From assembly GCF_900184035.1 (NCBI RefSeq), contig NZ_FXWP01000025.1:372001-436000 (forward strand): DNA of 64,000 nucleotides, read 5' to 3'. Position 1 is the first letter of the stretch. Each line of letters starts with the position of its first letter. Shown one piece after another: positions 21,840 through 31,498 of the stretch. The translations under genes and the position numbers were made by a program. This DNA is from Kosakonia pseudosacchari (GTDB lineage: Bacteria > Pseudomonadota > Gammaproteobacteria > Enterobacterales > Enterobacteriaceae). The notes under the pieces are model-generated. The model was not told the DNA's origin. It was given only the letters and a program-made list of their open reading frames with translations, and searched no databases.

Positions 21840-22598
21840 TTAAATATCCAGAAAGCTTCCCAGCCGGTAGCCGCGTTCGGCAATCGCATATTTCAACGAC
21901 AGTGAAGTCAGCACATCCAGTTCCGTTAAGCGCGGGTAACAGTAGCTGCTCTGGCGCACGGTGTTATCGATAAACGCCGGGTGGCACATGATCTCCAGCG
22001 AGGTTTCTCCGCGTGCAGTCGAAGCATCCAGCGCCTGTAAAAAGAGCGCTTCGGAAATCGCGTCGCCGTAAAACTCACTGCTAAAACCCTGGGGTGTGCG
22101 CAGGGTATCGGGTAGCGCGAAGTCGGGCGGCAAAGCGGGACGATCGATGCGTAGCGCCACGCCGCGCTCTGTGGCGAACGCTGCGACGACAGGCAGGATC
22201 TGCGGGATCATATGCACATGGTGATGGCTATCCAGATGCGTCGGTTCCCGGCCAAACAGGGCGATAAACCGCTGATACTGCGCTTCCAGTTCACCGGCTA
22301 TCTCTTCCAGCGGCAGTGTATCTTCCTGCGCCATCAGCCAGATCCATTTCCCCAGTTGCCCGTCACGCGCAAGGCCTGGCATGGGCGTCAGCGGTTTGCC
22401 TAACGTCAGCACAAAGTGCATGCCGACACCGAGCGAGGGTTCGCGCTCGCAGAGCCCGGCGGCGTGTTCCACGGCATCACCGTTGACCAGCGCAGTCGTT
22501 GAGGTGACAACACCATGACGAAAGCTGTCGATAATGCCGTAGTTCTGCCCTTTGCTGAGGCCAAAATCATCAGCGTTAACAATCAGTAAGCATTCCAT
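21840..22598 (-). CDS. chbG: Chitin disaccharide deacetylase ChbG
   Basis: 252 aa. ChbG removes one acetyl group from chitobiose 6-phosphate or chitotriose so that the sugar can induce through ChbR and be hydrolysed by ChbF. The YdjC-family metal site is visible in [11 protein letters not shown] (Asp pair) and in [12 protein letters not shown]. It is the last gene of chbBCARFG, 12 bases after chbF. Confidence 0.95.
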   Translation of the reverse strand: MECLLIVNADDFGLSKGQNYGIIDSFRHGVVTSTTALVNGDAVEHAAGLCEREPSLGVGMHFVLTLGKPLTPMPGLARDGQLGKWIWLMAQEDTLPLEEIAGELEAQYQRFIALFGREPTHLDSHHHVHMIPQILPVVAAFATERGVALRIDRPALPPDFALPDTLRTPQGFSSEFYGDAISEALFLQALDASTARGETSLEIMCHPAFIDNTVRQSSYCYPRLTELDVLTSLSLKYAIAERGYRLGSFLDI

Positions 22599-22610
22599 AG
22601 CCTGCCCCGG

Positions 22611-23966
22611 TTAGTGATGTTCCGCTTTCAGTTGCGCAAGGGTAGTGGCAAAGTTTGGCAGCCACTTTTCGTGAGCGAGGAGCATTTCACGCGCCAGAAT
22701 TTCCGCGTCGCGATCGGAGTGGATCAGCGGACTCAGGCTTAGCGCCAGCAGGACATCGTTCAGTTCGCCGCTGAGCGCCGCTTTGCTGGCTGCCACTTCA
22801 AAGCCTTTAATGGTGTAGATAAGCCCCAACACTTTCTCATCAAAGTGGGTGACGCGCGGGTGCGGTGTCGCGCCGTTGCGCCCCAGCGTACAGGTCATCT
22901 CTACCGCCCAGTCCGCCGGGATATTATCGATATGCCCGTGATGCGGAATATTCACATAGTGCTCGGTTTGCTTATCGTTATAGATAGCGTTAATCACTTC
23001 GCAGGCCGCATCGGAATAGTACGCGCCGCCGCGCTGCTCAAGCTCTTTCGGTTTCACCTTCAGCTCAGGATCTTTGTACAGCTCAAACAGCTGTTTTTCG
23101 ACTTTCTGTACCACCTGCGCCCGCGCGCCGCCTTTGTAGTACTCGCCCATTTCAATTGCCAGCATCTCTTTTTGCTTAACGTAATAGAGCAGATAAGAGC
23201 AGGGCAGCAGATTAAGCGAGCGGATCAATCCTTCGCTAAACGGCAGGTCGAAAATGTTCTTCACCGAGGAGGCTTTCAGCCTGCCGGAGGCCACTCCGTC
23301 GAGCAGTTCCGCAAAGCGCGACTCACCATTAACCAGCACATCTTTAATAAACACCATGTGGTTAAGGCCAAACAGATCCATGGCAACATCATCGCTGCTG
23401 CTTAAGCCCAACACGTCATGAATAAACATCTTCATGCCGACAGGAATATTGCACACGCCGATAAACTTTTTAAAACCGGTGTGGCGATACACCGCTTCTG
23501 TCACCATTCCCGCCGGATTGGTGAAATTAATCACCCACGCATCCGGACAGATCTCTTCCACATCTTTGATGATGTCGAAAATAACCGGAATGGTGCGCAA
23601 GCCTTTAAACAGCCCGCCTGCGCCGTTGGTTTCCTGACCCAGATAACCGTGGCTAAGCGGAATACGTTCATCCAGTTCGCGGGCTTTCAACTGGCCAACG
23701 CGCAGTTGCGTGGTGACAAAGTTCGCCTCGTGCAGCGCTTCGCGGCGGTCCAGCGTTTTAAAAAGTTTTAGCGGAATACCGGCTTTATCAATCATGCGCT
23801 GGCAAAGATCGAAAATAATATCCAGCTTCTCTTTTCCGTCCTCAACATCGACCAGCCATAATTCGGTGACCGGCAGTTCGTGGTAGCGCTTAATAAACCC
23901 TTCCAGTAACTCCGGGGTGTAGCTACTACCGCCGCCGATGGTGACGACTTTTAATTTCTGCTTCAT
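22611..23966 (-). CDS. chbF: 6-phospho-beta-glucosidase / diacetylchitobiose-6-phosphate hydrolase
   Basis: 451 aa, GH4 family. It hydrolyses chitobiose 6-phosphate and other phospho-beta-glucosides by an NAD+- and Mn2+-dependent redox mechanism. The NAD loop VTIGGGSSYTPE starts at about residue 6; NFTNPAGMVTEA and GVCNIP carry active-site and metal residues. The ATG giving MKQKLKVVTIG was chosen because GGGAGAAATC precedes it and it matches E. coli ChbF; an upstream in-frame start would add eight residues. Confidence 0.96.
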   Translation of the reverse strand: MKQKLKVVTIGGGSSYTPELLEGFIKRYHELPVTELWLVDVEDGKEKLDIIFDLCQRMIDKAGIPLKLFKTLDRREALHEANFVTTQLRVGQLKARELDERIPLSHGYLGQETNGAGGLFKGLRTIPVIFDIIKDVEEICPDAWVINFTNPAGMVTEAVYRHTGFKKFIGVCNIPVGMKMFIHDVLGLSSSDDVAMDLFGLNHMVFIKDVLVNGESRFAELLDGVASGRLKASSVKNIFDLPFSEGLIRSLNLLPCSYLLYYVKQKEMLAIEMGEYYKGGARAQVVQKVEKQLFELYKDPELKVKPKELEQRGGAYYSDAACEVINAIYNDKQTEHYVNIPHHGHIDNIPADWAVEMTCTLGRNGATPHPRVTHFDEKVLGLIYTIKGFEVAASKAALSGELNDVLLALSLSPLIHSDRDAEILAREMLLAHEKWLPNFATTLAQLKAEHH

Positions 23967-24020
23967 GATTTCTCCCTTCGTGTCAGACACGGTGGTGTAA
24001 AACGTTCAGCCCGCTCGCCG

Positions 24021-24860
24021 TTACTGGTTGATTTCCGTTAACCTTTTTCGGTAGCTATTGGGGGTGAATGAGGTCATTTTCTTAAATGTTTTAATAAACA
24101 GGCTTGGGCTGCTGTAACCCGACTCATAAGCAATATCGGTGACCGAATAGTTGGTCATTTCCAGCTGCTTTTTCGCGAAATCGATGCGAATTTCATTAAT
24201 GATCTGCATCGGCGTTTTGCGGTAATAGCGGCGGGTGGCGCGGGTCAGATACTCCTGCGATTTCGCCGCCAGCTGCACCATATTTTCCATCGCGTTTTCG
24301 CCAAACTGCGTTTTATCGTGCATTGCCTCAATGGTGGTTTTTAACCACTGCGGTGTGTCATCCACTACCTGCTCTTCGCGGTAATGGCGCAGGCGGTTAA
24401 TGACATAAAAAGTCACCGCTTCGATAAACTCGTCCAGCCCGGTTTCGCGGAAATTGAGTGAGGCGATAACGGTTTCCACATAGCTCAGAAACGCGCTGCT
24501 GGCGCGGTAGGCCTGCGAGGCGACAAAACAAAAGGGCAGCAGGGCGAGATAATGCTGTTCAAAAAAGCGTTTGCTGATCCCCACATTGAGAATGCGCGTC
24601 GCGCCAAATTCATAAAAACTCTGGTGGTGCGAACCGAGCGGGATAAAAACGAAATCGCCGCGTTCAAGCAGCACGCGCTTACCGTTAATCTCCTGGTAAT
24701 AGCGGCCGGTTAATACCAGCGTGAACTCGTAGTAGTCGTGCTGATGCAGCCCGCTGGCGCTCTCCGTCTTGTTGTAGATAAACACATGGAAATTTTTACC
24801 GTTAAACAACTGCTGTTCGTGAACGGTTTTGATTCCCAGCGTGTTGATCGAAGGCTGCAT
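24021..24860 (-). CDS. chbR: Chitobiose operon regulator ChbR (AraC family)
   Basis: 279 aa. An N-terminal cupin domain ([22 protein letters not shown]) is followed by a C-terminal AraC DNA-binding region ([34 protein letters not shown]). In E. coli ChbR represses the operon without inducer and activates it with monodeacetylated chitobiose 6-phosphate. The start MQPSINTL follows AAGGAGTCAATA and lies 13 bases after the chbA stop; a longer reading would overlap chbA. It is the fourth gene of the operon. Confidence 0.95.
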   Translation of the reverse strand: MQPSINTLGIKTVHEQQLFNGKNFHVFIYNKTESASGLHQHDYYEFTLVLTGRYYQEINGKRVLLERGDFVFIPLGSHHQSFYEFGATRILNVGISKRFFEQHYLALLPFCFVASQAYRASSAFLSYVETVIASLNFRETGLDEFIEAVTFYVINRLRHYREEQVVDDTPQWLKTTIEAMHDKTQFGENAMENMVQLAAKSQEYLTRATRRYYRKTPMQIINEIRIDFAKKQLEMTNYSVTDIAYESGYSSPSLFIKTFKKMTSFTPNSYRKRLTEINQ

Positions 24861-24873
24861 TATTGACTCCTTG

Positions 24874-25221
24874 TTATTTCCGTTTTTCGTGAAGCTCAAT
24901 CAGTTCCGTTATCAGCTCGCGCGCCAGCATTGACGTCATCAGATGATCCTGCGCATGCACCAGCACCAGGCTCACTTTCATCCGGCCTTCGCCCTGATCG
25001 CTTTCAATCAGTTTAGTCTGCACCAGGTGTGCCTCGTTGAGCGCCAGCTTTGATTGTTCCATCAGCGCTTTTGCGCCGTCAAAATCACCCTGTTTCGCCT
25101 GCTTCAGCGCGGTGTACGCCAGGCTGCGCGCGTGACCCGCGTTGATGATTAAGCCCATCACCACTTCTTCAAGCTCATCGGCTGAGGTGGTGCTCTCCTG
25201 CACGGTATCGAAATCGAACAT
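24874..25221 (-). CDS. chbA: PTS chitobiose-specific enzyme IIA
   Basis: 115 aa, lactose/cellobiose-type IIA. It is all helical, with the phosphorylated His in LVHAQDHLM near residue 88. The start MFDFDTVQ aligns with the E. coli protein, whose first residues vary. It passes phosphate from HPr to ChbB. It lies 47 bases after chbC. Confidence 0.95.
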   Translation of the reverse strand: MFDFDTVQESTTSADELEEVVMGLIINAGHARSLAYTALKQAKQGDFDGAKALMEQSKLALNEAHLVQTKLIESDQGEGRMKVSLVLVHAQDHLMTSMLARELITELIELHEKRK

Positions 25222-25268
25222 CGTTGCTCCTCGCGTGGTTTCCGGCGGGGGCCACCCGCCGGGTTCGG

Positions 25269-26627
25269 TCAGAATTTCAGTGCATTAGCGATATCTTCTT
25301 CGCTCTCTTCCTGCTCAATGGCGTTCTGCGCTTTGTTGGCGACCATCACGAACGGCAGGTAAACCAGCGTTGCAATACCTAAGTTGAACAGCGCGAGCAA
25401 CAGCGCGGCGATGCTGCCGTTAGTGTTAAAGAAGGCGCCCAGGCCGGTTGGCATTGTCCACGGTGCAATGTTGGTAATCGGTGGAATAACGCCGGTGTAG
25501 TAGGCCAGCAGCGTAATGGCGGCAAGAATTGGTTGCACCAGAATGAAGGGGATAAACATCACCGGGTTCATGATGATCGGCAGGCCGAACAAAATCGGTT
25601 CGTTAATCTGGAACAAGCCGGAAGGCAGCCCCAGTTTCGCCACCTGGCGGTAATCCGCGCGGCGTGAAGCGAGGAAGATGGCAATAATCAGCCCCAGCGT
25701 TGCGCCGCTGCCCCCCAGGAAGATATAGGAGTCGAGCATCGGTTTCGCCCAGACATGGAACGTTTTACCCGCAGCCAGCGCCGCCTCAACCGAGCCATAT
25801 TGTTGATAGACAGAAATATTTTCCAGCGCCCACGGCGTCATGATGCCGCTATCCAGCGCGGTCAGCGCCAGCGAACCATGGATGCCGAAAAACCACAGCA
25901 GCGGCACAAACAGTACATATGCCCAGCCGACCACACTGCCCAGCGACGCCAGCGGCGTGGAGATGGTGTCCATGATGATTTGATGGAAATTGGTGCCGTA
26001 GTGATTCAGCGCCCAGGCGATAATCCCCATAATCGACAGAATAATAAAACCGGGGATCAGCGCGGAGAACGAACGCGCCACTGACGCCGGCACGCTGTCT
26101 GGCAGGGTAATCACCCAGTTGCGGCGCACAATAAAGGTGAACATTTCCGCCACCGCCAGGCCAATAATAATCCCGGAAATAATATTCGCCCCGCCTAACC
26201 AGTTTGCGCCAACGGCGTAAGATTCACCGACGCTATACGGGGTGACGGTCATAAAAGCGGCTATTGATAACAACCCGGCGGTCAGCGCATCTACTTTGCG
26301 CTCTTCAGCAAGGGACATGCCGATAAAAAAAGGTGCCATCAGCGACATAATGCCCAGCGTACCGTTATACACATTGCCGCCGATGCCTTTAAAACTGTTC
26401 AGCGTTTCAATGGTCGAGGCATCCAGCCGAATACCCAACGAATAAAAAAACGATCCTTCGCCAAAACTCAGGAACACGTTATTAATTAAGACAAACATCG
26501 CCCCGGCGAGGGTCAATGGCATTAAGCGGATAAAGCCGTTTTTAATGGCGTTAACATGTGGCTGTTTGCCGATTTTTACCGCAAAAGGCACCAGTATCTT
26601 TTCAAGTGAAGCAATGGCATTACTCAT
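25269..26627 (-). CDS. chbC: PTS chitobiose-specific enzyme IIC
   Basis: 452 aa, the full length of lactose/cellobiose-family IIC permeases, with about ten hydrophobic segments. The substrate-domain motif [14 protein letters not shown] is present. It translocates chitobiose, and cellobiose in mutants, across the inner membrane with phosphorylation. The acidic C-terminus ([15 protein letters not shown]) is characteristic of ChbC. An 80-base gap containing a hairpin separates it from chbB. Confidence 0.96.
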   Translation of the reverse strand: MSNAIASLEKILVPFAVKIGKQPHVNAIKNGFIRLMPLTLAGAMFVLINNVFLSFGEGSFFYSLGIRLDASTIETLNSFKGIGGNVYNGTLGIMSLMAPFFIGMSLAEERKVDALTAGLLSIAAFMTVTPYSVGESYAVGANWLGGANIISGIIIGLAVAEMFTFIVRRNWVITLPDSVPASVARSFSALIPGFIILSIMGIIAWALNHYGTNFHQIIMDTISTPLASLGSVVGWAYVLFVPLLWFFGIHGSLALTALDSGIMTPWALENISVYQQYGSVEAALAAGKTFHVWAKPMLDSYIFLGGSGATLGLIIAIFLASRRADYRQVAKLGLPSGLFQINEPILFGLPIIMNPVMFIPFILVQPILAAITLLAYYTGVIPPITNIAPWTMPTGLGAFFNTNGSIAALLLALFNLGIATLVYLPFVMVANKAQNAIEQEESEEDIANALKF

Positions 26628-26645
26628 AGAAAAATACCCTTAAAT

Positions 26646-26666
26646 ACCGCAATGCAACATTGCGGT
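26646..26666 (-). promoter_or_regulatory. Intercistronic hairpin between chbB and chbC
   Basis: ACCGCAATG-CAA-CATTGCGGT is a 9-bp perfect stem with a 3-base loop, starting 19 bases before the chbC ATG on the transcript. In E. coli the chbB-chbC gap is the target of the small RNA ChiX. I do not see the expected ChiX-complementary stretch here, so the hairpin may tune relative IIB/IIC expression in another way. Confidence 0.5.
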
Positions 26667-26707
26667 GAATGTGTGGGATCACTGTGTGATAAGCGAACGC
26701 AAAACGT

Positions 26708-27028
26708 TTAATTGGCGGCGGCTTTTTTTATTGCCGCCACGGCGGCCTTCAGAACACCTAAACCATCGACTTTGCCGTACAGCGAGGCGTCGATCACTTC
26801 GACAGGCTTATTGGGAAGCAGACGCTGGATATCCGGTAACATCCAGGCGATTTGTGGACCTAATAAAACAACATCGGCCTGCGGGCCTTTTTCACTGGCG
26901 AGCGTCTCAGGAAATGCTTCAATAATGACCGGGACTTCATATTTTTCCGCCTGGGTACGCATCTTCGACACCAGCAATGACGTCGACATGCCCGCAGAAC
27001 AAAACAGGTAAATATGTTTCTTTTCCAT
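26708..27028 (-). CDS. chbB: PTS chitobiose-specific enzyme IIB
   Basis: 106 aa, the E. coli length. The phosphorylated cysteine is in [13 protein letters not shown] (Cys10). ChbB accepts phosphate from ChbA and passes it to the incoming sugar. The ATG of MEKKHIYLF, with GAGGG eight bases before it, was preferred over an ATG five codons upstream. It is the first gene of the operon, with a ~320-base control region upstream. Confidence 0.96.
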   Translation of the reverse strand: MEKKHIYLFCSAGMSTSLLVSKMRTQAEKYEVPVIIEAFPETLASEKGPQADVVLLGPQIAWMLPDIQRLLPNKPVEVIDASLYGKVDGLGVLKAAVAAIKKAAAN

Positions 27029-27347
27029 AAAAACGACCCTCATTGTCCGATGATCCGCCAGCCTGACTCGTTTATCTCTCTTGCGGCTGGCGGTGCGCTT
27101 AACCTAAATGACTTTTTTCTTCGGTTGAAACAAGTATACGGGAGGGTTATCGGTGCGGGTATTTCATAAGGCTCCAAAATTGTCTCTGGTTGACCTGGTG
27201 CTTTGCGGACCTTCACATTTTGGGCAATTTATCGCTAAAGAGGTGGGTCAGGCGGGAATAAGTACGGCTCAACTTGCGCTGCACAGCCGCGTTTAAAGAG
27301 GCGGTGAGGCGCCGCCATCACGCGGCTGGCAATGGCGGCAACATGAA
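27029..27347 (-). promoter_or_regulatory. chb operon control region
   Basis: No gene is seen in this 319-base gap. On the minus strand a TATACT -10-like hexamer (plus 27133-27138) lies about 105 bases before chbB, with no good -35, as expected of a ChbR/CRP-activated promoter. Downstream of it the leader contains a perfect 9-bp stem (CCGCCAGCC at 27055-27063 with GGCTGGCGG at 27085-27093). ChbR and NagC sites are expected from E. coli but could not be placed with confidence. Confidence 0.5.
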
Positions 27348-28025
27348 TTAACTCAGCAGGGTGACTAAGGCTTTCGCCACGGCTTCGGAACTGGCCGGGT
27401 TTTGCCCGGTGATGAGCTTCCCGTCTTCGATGACAAACGGTGCCCAGTTTGGCCCTTTTGCATACTTCGCGCCGAGTGCTATCAATTCGTCCTCAACCAG
27501 AAACGGCACTACGTTGGTCAGCTCAACATCCGCTTCTTCGCCGTTGGTAAAGCCGGTTACTTTACGGCCTTTTACCAGCGGATCGCCGGAAGGGGTTTTC
27601 ACATGACGCAACACGCCCGGCGCGTGGCAGACAAAACTCACCGGTTTACCGGCACGTTCAAATGCTTCAATCAGCGCAATCGACGTGCCGGATTCCGCCA
27701 GATCCCACAGCGGGCCGTGGCCACCGGGGTAAAAGAGAGCATCAAAATCCGCGGCGCGTATGCTATCGAGTTTAACGGTGTTAGCCAGCGCTTGCTGGGC
27801 TGCCGGATCGGCTTTAAAACGGTGGGTCAGTTCGGTTTGAAAATCCGGCAGATCGCTTTTCGGATCCAGCGGTGGCTGGCCACCGGCGGGCGAAGCGAGT
27901 ACAACCTCTGCACCTGCGTCTTTGAACACGTAATAAGGGGCGGCGAACTCTTCAAGCCAGAAGCCGGTTTTTTTACCGGTATTACCCAGTTCACTGTGGG
28001 ATGTCAGCACCATTACTATTTTCAT
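27348..28025 (-). CDS. DJ-1/PfpI-family protein (type 1 glutamine amidotransferase-like)
   Basis: 225 aa. The nucleophile elbow is SFVCHAPGVL (Cys), preceded by FYPGGHGPLWDL. The length and the E-loop near GFWLEEFAAPY resemble Hsp31/glyoxalase III-like members, which hydrate methylglyoxal or act as deglycases or chaperones. The start MKIVMVLTSH follows GGAGGTAAC; a longer in-frame reading adds 15 residues with no support. It is monocistronic on the minus strand upstream of chb. Confidence 0.87.
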   Translation of the reverse strand: MKIVMVLTSHSELGNTGKKTGFWLEEFAAPYYVFKDAGAEVVLASPAGGQPPLDPKSDLPDFQTELTHRFKADPAAQQALANTVKLDSIRAADFDALFYPGGHGPLWDLAESGTSIALIEAFERAGKPVSFVCHAPGVLRHVKTPSGDPLVKGRKVTGFTNGEEADVELTNVVPFLVEDELIALGAKYAKGPNWAPFVIEDGKLITGQNPASSEAVAKALVTLLS

Positions 28026-28404
28026 GTTACCTCCGTGGTGATGTGTTATCAGCGGCATTACCGTTGCCATACTGAATGAAAACGTCGTTCAGTAAGCATA
28101 GCGATGAATATTGGCTTTACCGGGATTGTCGGAAAACTCCGGCGATAAGCCTTATCGCATTCACACTTTATTACACGTTGCTACATCGATAATTATTTTC
28201 TTTAATGCACGCCATCGCTGAAAAATATTTTTACCCAGTATTATTGCCCATTTTTTCTTTTATTCAAAGAAATGTCTAATCCTGTAAATAAAGCCAGTCT
28301 GACAAAGTTGTTATTAAACTGTCAGCCGCTGGTCAGCATGCGCTGCGTAATATTGCTTACGTTGAAACATGATGAGTAAAACCTCTTTTATGCGGAGCTT
28401 TATT
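28026..28404 (+). other. AT-rich gap between the DJ-1 and DUF1471 genes
   Basis: This ~380-base stretch holds the divergent promoters of the two flanking genes and no credible ORF. It is AT-rich around 28170-28330. I could not place a definite promoter or operator in it. Confidence 0.5.
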
Positions 28405-28662
28405 ATGAAAACCATTATGAATACTATGCTTGCTGCAACACTGTTTAGTGCCATCTCTTTCGGCGCGTTTGCCGCGCAACCCGTCACTGACGCTAGCGGC
28501 CTGGTGCCGATGGGCACCATTTCAATTGCTAAAGCGGGTACGGTCGCGGATCTCGAAGCGCAAGTTCAGCAAGCCGCTGAAAAAGATAACGCGAAATACT
28601 ATAAAATCATCTCCGCCGGTGGCGATGAATATATTTATGGCAATGCGATTCTGTATAAATAA
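28405..28662 (+). CDS. DUF1471 (YhcN/BhsA/McbA-type) small periplasmic protein
   Basis: 85 aa. A clear signal peptide (MKTIMNTMLAATLFSAISFGAFA) precedes a ~62-residue mature domain with the family pattern GLVPMGTISIAKAGTVADLEAQ … YYKIISAGGDEYIYGNAILYK. Members are stress-induced periplasmic or envelope proteins (BhsA, McbA, YhcN). Of several in-frame ATGs this one is chosen because a GGAG site lies 9 bases before it and it begins the signal peptide. Confidence 0.88.
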   Translation: MKTIMNTMLAATLFSAISFGAFAAQPVTDASGLVPMGTISIAKAGTVADLEAQVQQAAEKDNAKYYKIISAGGDEYIYGNAILYK

Positions 28663-28670
28663 TGCATTGC

Positions 28671-28712
28671 AATTCACCCCGATCTTTCATTCGCTAAAGA
28701 CCGGGGTGAATT
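28671..28712 (+). terminator. Long hairpin downstream of the DUF1471 gene
   Basis: AATTCACCCCGATCTTT and AAAGACCGGGGTGAATT form a 16-17-bp stem with one mismatch and an 8-base loop, directly after the stop codon; ATTATT follows. It is probably the gene's terminator. Confidence 0.7.
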
Positions 28713-28724
28713 ATTGAGACATTG

Positions 28725-28753
28725 AAAAGGGCGCCGCGAAGGGCGCCTTTTTG
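28725..28753. terminator. Bidirectional terminator between convergent genes
   Basis: AAAAGGGCGCC-GCGAA-GGGCGCCTTTTT is a perfect stem with a T-run on both strands, between the DUF1471 gene and the convergent DoxX gene. Confidence 0.92.
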
Positions 28754-28757
28754 CTGG

Positions 28758-29141
28758 CTATGATTTTCGTTGTTCGCGCGCCAGCAGGTAGAAACAGAGC
28801 AGACCAGCGCAAATACTCATGTTTTTAGTGAATTGAATCACTTGCCCGGCTTGCTGGGGGCCGCTTGCCGCCCAGAATTGATGGAACATAATACTGGTGA
28901 GCAAAATATAGAAGATCCACAACAGTGATATTTCTTTAACCCGATAACCCATAATAAATGCAATGCTGCCACCCAGCTCAATGGCAATGGCAAAAATGAT
29001 CATCAGTCTGCCAATAAGCATATCGCCAAACGGCGTTTTTAATACGTTATCGGTGAAGTTGATTATTTTCCCGCTACCGCTATATAAAAACAGCGGGGTG
29101 ATTAAGATACGGGCAATGATAATAATTGTGTGGCTGTTCAT
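28758..29141 (-). CDS. DoxX-family membrane protein
   Basis: 127 aa with four hydrophobic segments and the DoxX-like start ARILITPLFLYSGSGKIINF. The start MNSHTIII was chosen over one 30 codons upstream because AAGGAACCGCGC precedes it. DoxX proteins are small inner-membrane proteins often linked to redox or sulfur stress, without an agreed activity. It lies 114 bases after the sensor kinase on the same strand and might be its target or a co-transcribed gene. Confidence 0.82.
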   Translation of the reverse strand: MNSHTIIIIARILITPLFLYSGSGKIINFTDNVLKTPFGDMLIGRLMIIFAIAIELGGSIAFIMGYRVKEISLLWIFYILLTSIMFHQFWAASGPQQAGQVIQFTKNMSICAGLLCFYLLAREQRKS

Positions 29142-29255
29142 GCGCGGTTCCTTGAATAAGAAAAAACCAATGAGTAGGCATGAGCAGTATATTGGCGCAA
29201 CCCTGACGGCCGAATGACGCCACTCTGTCAAAGCTGTCAGGGATAATGGCTGGCG

Positions 29256-30632
29256 CTATTTTTTAAGCGCCAGCGTGAAGCCAAAGGTATTTTCGCCGTT
29301 CAGGCTGGTGGCAAAGACATCACCACCGTGCATTTGCGCCACTGCTTTGACAATCGACAGGCCAAGCCCGTGGTTGGTATCGCTTTGCGTTCTGGCGTGA
29401 TCGGCGCGGTAAAAGCGCTCAAACAATCTTTCCAGATGGTGGCTTTCAATGGCATCGCCGTAATTTTTAACGCTCACCATCGCATGCTGGTCATTGCTGG
29501 TTAAGGTGACCGTAACCTGGCTGTTTTCATAGGCGTAGCGGGCGCTGTTTTCCAGCAAATTAGCGAGTGAGCGGGTAAACAGCCGCCTGTCGACGCAGAT
29601 CTGAACATCACCTTCGATCAGCAACTGCAAATGGCGATCAGTGAACGACGGTTCGGTATATTCGGCCGTTTTTAACGCTTCCTCACGCAGCGATACTTCC
29701 GAAAGCTGCGCCGGATGCTTACCGGTTTGCGCATGGGACAAGAACAGCATGTCGTTGACGATCGACGTCATGCGGTTCACCTCCTCAAGATTTGATTCGA
29801 GGCAGGCTTCGAGTTCCTCATGGCTGCGCTTGCGCGAAAGGGCTAATTGCGTCTGGCCGAGAATGCTTGAGAGCGGCGTTCTCAACTCGTGCGCCACATC
29901 GGCGTTAAAACTTTCCAGTTGTCGCCATGCGGTTTGCTGACGGGCGAGCACGCCGTTAAAGGCTTCCGCCAGGCCCTGCAACTCCTGCGGCAGCGCGGTG
30001 GCATCCAGCCGCTGACCGTCAATCCCCGGCGCCAGTTCACGCGCCTGCTGGCTGAGGAGTTCCACCGGCTGCATCCCCTGGCGGGAGATGACAAAGCCTA
30101 AAAAGGTCACAAACAGCACACCCATGGTGGTGATAAAAATCAGCACCTGGGTAAATTCATTCAGCGTGCCCATATACGGCGTGGAGTCGATAGAAACCAC
30201 AAAATGCAACGGCGTCACGCCATCGCGGTAGCGAATAGTTTTCGTCAGAATAAACAACGGACACTGGTCGGTTTTGTCCCGGTTAACGCGGCTGAAGCCA
30301 TCGGTAAGGGCATTAAGATCGATCTCTTTTGGCGGCTCGCCACCGACTTGCAGCGCCGGATCGCTGCTTAAAATCCAGTAGTGAACGCGCCCGCCTTCCG
30401 AGTTACTCAGGCTCATCAGCTTGGTTTTGAGTTCATCCAGTTCATGGTGATTAAACTTGGAAACGATCAATGGCTCCACCAGCGAGTAGCGGAACATCAA
30501 CTCGTTATGCATCTGTTTATTCAGCGATTCGCGCAGCGACTCCCGCAGACAAAGCGCATAGGCAAGGGCAATACATAAGGTGACCACCGCAAACGTCAGC
30601 GCCAGTTTGCGGGAAATAGAACGGTTAAACAT
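29256..30632 (-). CDS. Sensor histidine kinase, CusS-like (heavy-metal type)
   Basis: About 458 aa. There are two membrane segments (about 7-27 and 163-185) around a ~135-residue periplasmic sensor, a HAMP-like linker, the phospho-acceptor motif DVAHELRTPLSS, an N-box (LANLLENSARYAY) and a G-box (NHGLGLSIVKAVAQMHGG). The layout and the IrlS/CusS-type core place it with heavy-metal sensor kinases. The ATG giving MFNRS was chosen; a GTG two codons earlier is also possible. It overlaps the response regulator gene by 8 bases. Confidence 0.88.
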   Translation of the reverse strand: MFNRSISRKLALTFAVVTLCIALAYALCLRESLRESLNKQMHNELMFRYSLVEPLIVSKFNHHELDELKTKLMSLSNSEGGRVHYWILSSDPALQVGGEPPKEIDLNALTDGFSRVNRDKTDQCPLFILTKTIRYRDGVTPLHFVVSIDSTPYMGTLNEFTQVLIFITTMGVLFVTFLGFVISRQGMQPVELLSQQARELAPGIDGQRLDATALPQELQGLAEAFNGVLARQQTAWRQLESFNADVAHELRTPLSSILGQTQLALSRKRSHEELEACLESNLEEVNRMTSIVNDMLFLSHAQTGKHPAQLSEVSLREEALKTAEYTEPSFTDRHLQLLIEGDVQICVDRRLFTRSLANLLENSARYAYENSQVTVTLTSNDQHAMVSVKNYGDAIESHHLERLFERFYRADHARTQSDTNHGLGLSIVKAVAQMHGGDVFATSLNGENTFGFTLALKK

Positions 30633-31332
30633 ACGCACTCATTTTGCCGGGATCGTCGTCGCGATACTCAAGGATGTAACCCATGCCGCGCACGGTGTGC
30701 AGCAGCTTCTCTTCAAACGGGGAGTCGATTTTGGCGCGTAAACGTTTGATCGCGACTTCGACAATATTGGCGTCGCTTTCAAAGTTCATATCCCAGACCT
30801 GCTCGGCAATCATCATTTTCGACAGCACTTCCCCCTGGTGCCTGGCGAGCAGACTTAGCAGGGCAAACTCCTTTTGCGTCAGGTCGATGCGCATACCGTT
30901 GCGGTACACTTTGCGCGCGAGCAGATCGAGTTGCAGGTTGTGGACCTGCAACTGAGAAATATCGAGCCCATCGGTTGGTCGGCGGCGCAGCAGCGCCTGA
31001 ATGCGCGCCACCAGCTCAATCAGCGAAAACGGTTTGGTCAGGTAATCATCCGCGCCCAGCCGCAGCCCTTTTACCCGTTCATCAAGCGAACCGCGCGCGG
31101 AAAGCATCAGCACTGGCGTCTGTTTCAGCTTGCGCAGGCTGGTGATGACGGCATACCCGTCCATCGATGGCAGCATGACATCAAGGATAATGGCGTCGTA
31201 ATCCATCTCTGTTGCCAGAAATAACCCTTCGCGCCCGTCGGCGCAGACATCGACGTTGTAACCTTGCTCGCGAAGTGCGGTGTTGATGTAAGACGAAATT
31301 TTCTCTTCATCTTCGATTAAAAGGAGTTTCAT
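30625..31332 (-). CDS. OmpR/PhoB-family response regulator, CusR-like
   Basis: 235 aa. The receiver domain (1-115) has the acidic pair in LLIEDEE, the phosphorylated Asp51 in ILDVMLP and Lys in YLTKPF. The winged-helix DNA-binding domain (about 130-225) ends HTVRGMGYILE. The start MKLLLIEDEE was chosen by family; the frame is open 32 codons further with no homology. It is divergent from a secreted YceI-like gene, its likely target. Confidence 0.9.
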   Translation of the reverse strand: MKLLLIEDEEKISSYINTALREQGYNVDVCADGREGLFLATEMDYDAIILDVMLPSMDGYAVITSLRKLKQTPVLMLSARGSLDERVKGLRLGADDYLTKPFSLIELVARIQALLRRRPTDGLDISQLQVHNLQLDLLARKVYRNGMRIDLTQKEFALLSLLARHQGEVLSKMMIAEQVWDMNFESDANIVEVAIKRLRAKIDSPFEEKLLHTVRGMGYILEYRDDDPGKMSAYV

Positions 31333-31398
31333 GACGCTGGCCCTGATGAGTACCCATAACTGACGCCAATAATATAAAGCGTTGCCGCTAACAATTGC

Positions 31399-31414
31399 CT
31401 GACCGTTAACTGAC
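31399..31414. promoter_or_regulatory. Direct repeats with 11-bp period, candidate response-regulator box
   Basis: CTGAC-CGTTAA-CTGAC gives two identical pentamers 11 bases apart, the period at which OmpR/PhoB-type regulators bind. It lies in the 166-base gap between the response regulator and yceI-like genes, and ACAATT also repeats 22 bases apart around it. Confidence 0.45.
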
Positions 31415-31498
31415 AATTTTGTAAGCAAAAGACGTTACAACGAATAAAATTCCCGCCTGGTGCGTTTACGGGGTATCTGCAATCGGGAGAATCCATTT

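Noticed and set aside
26628-26707. ChiX small-RNA pairing site between chbB and chbC
   Set aside because: No stretch complementary to the remembered ChiX seed was found on the transcript strand.
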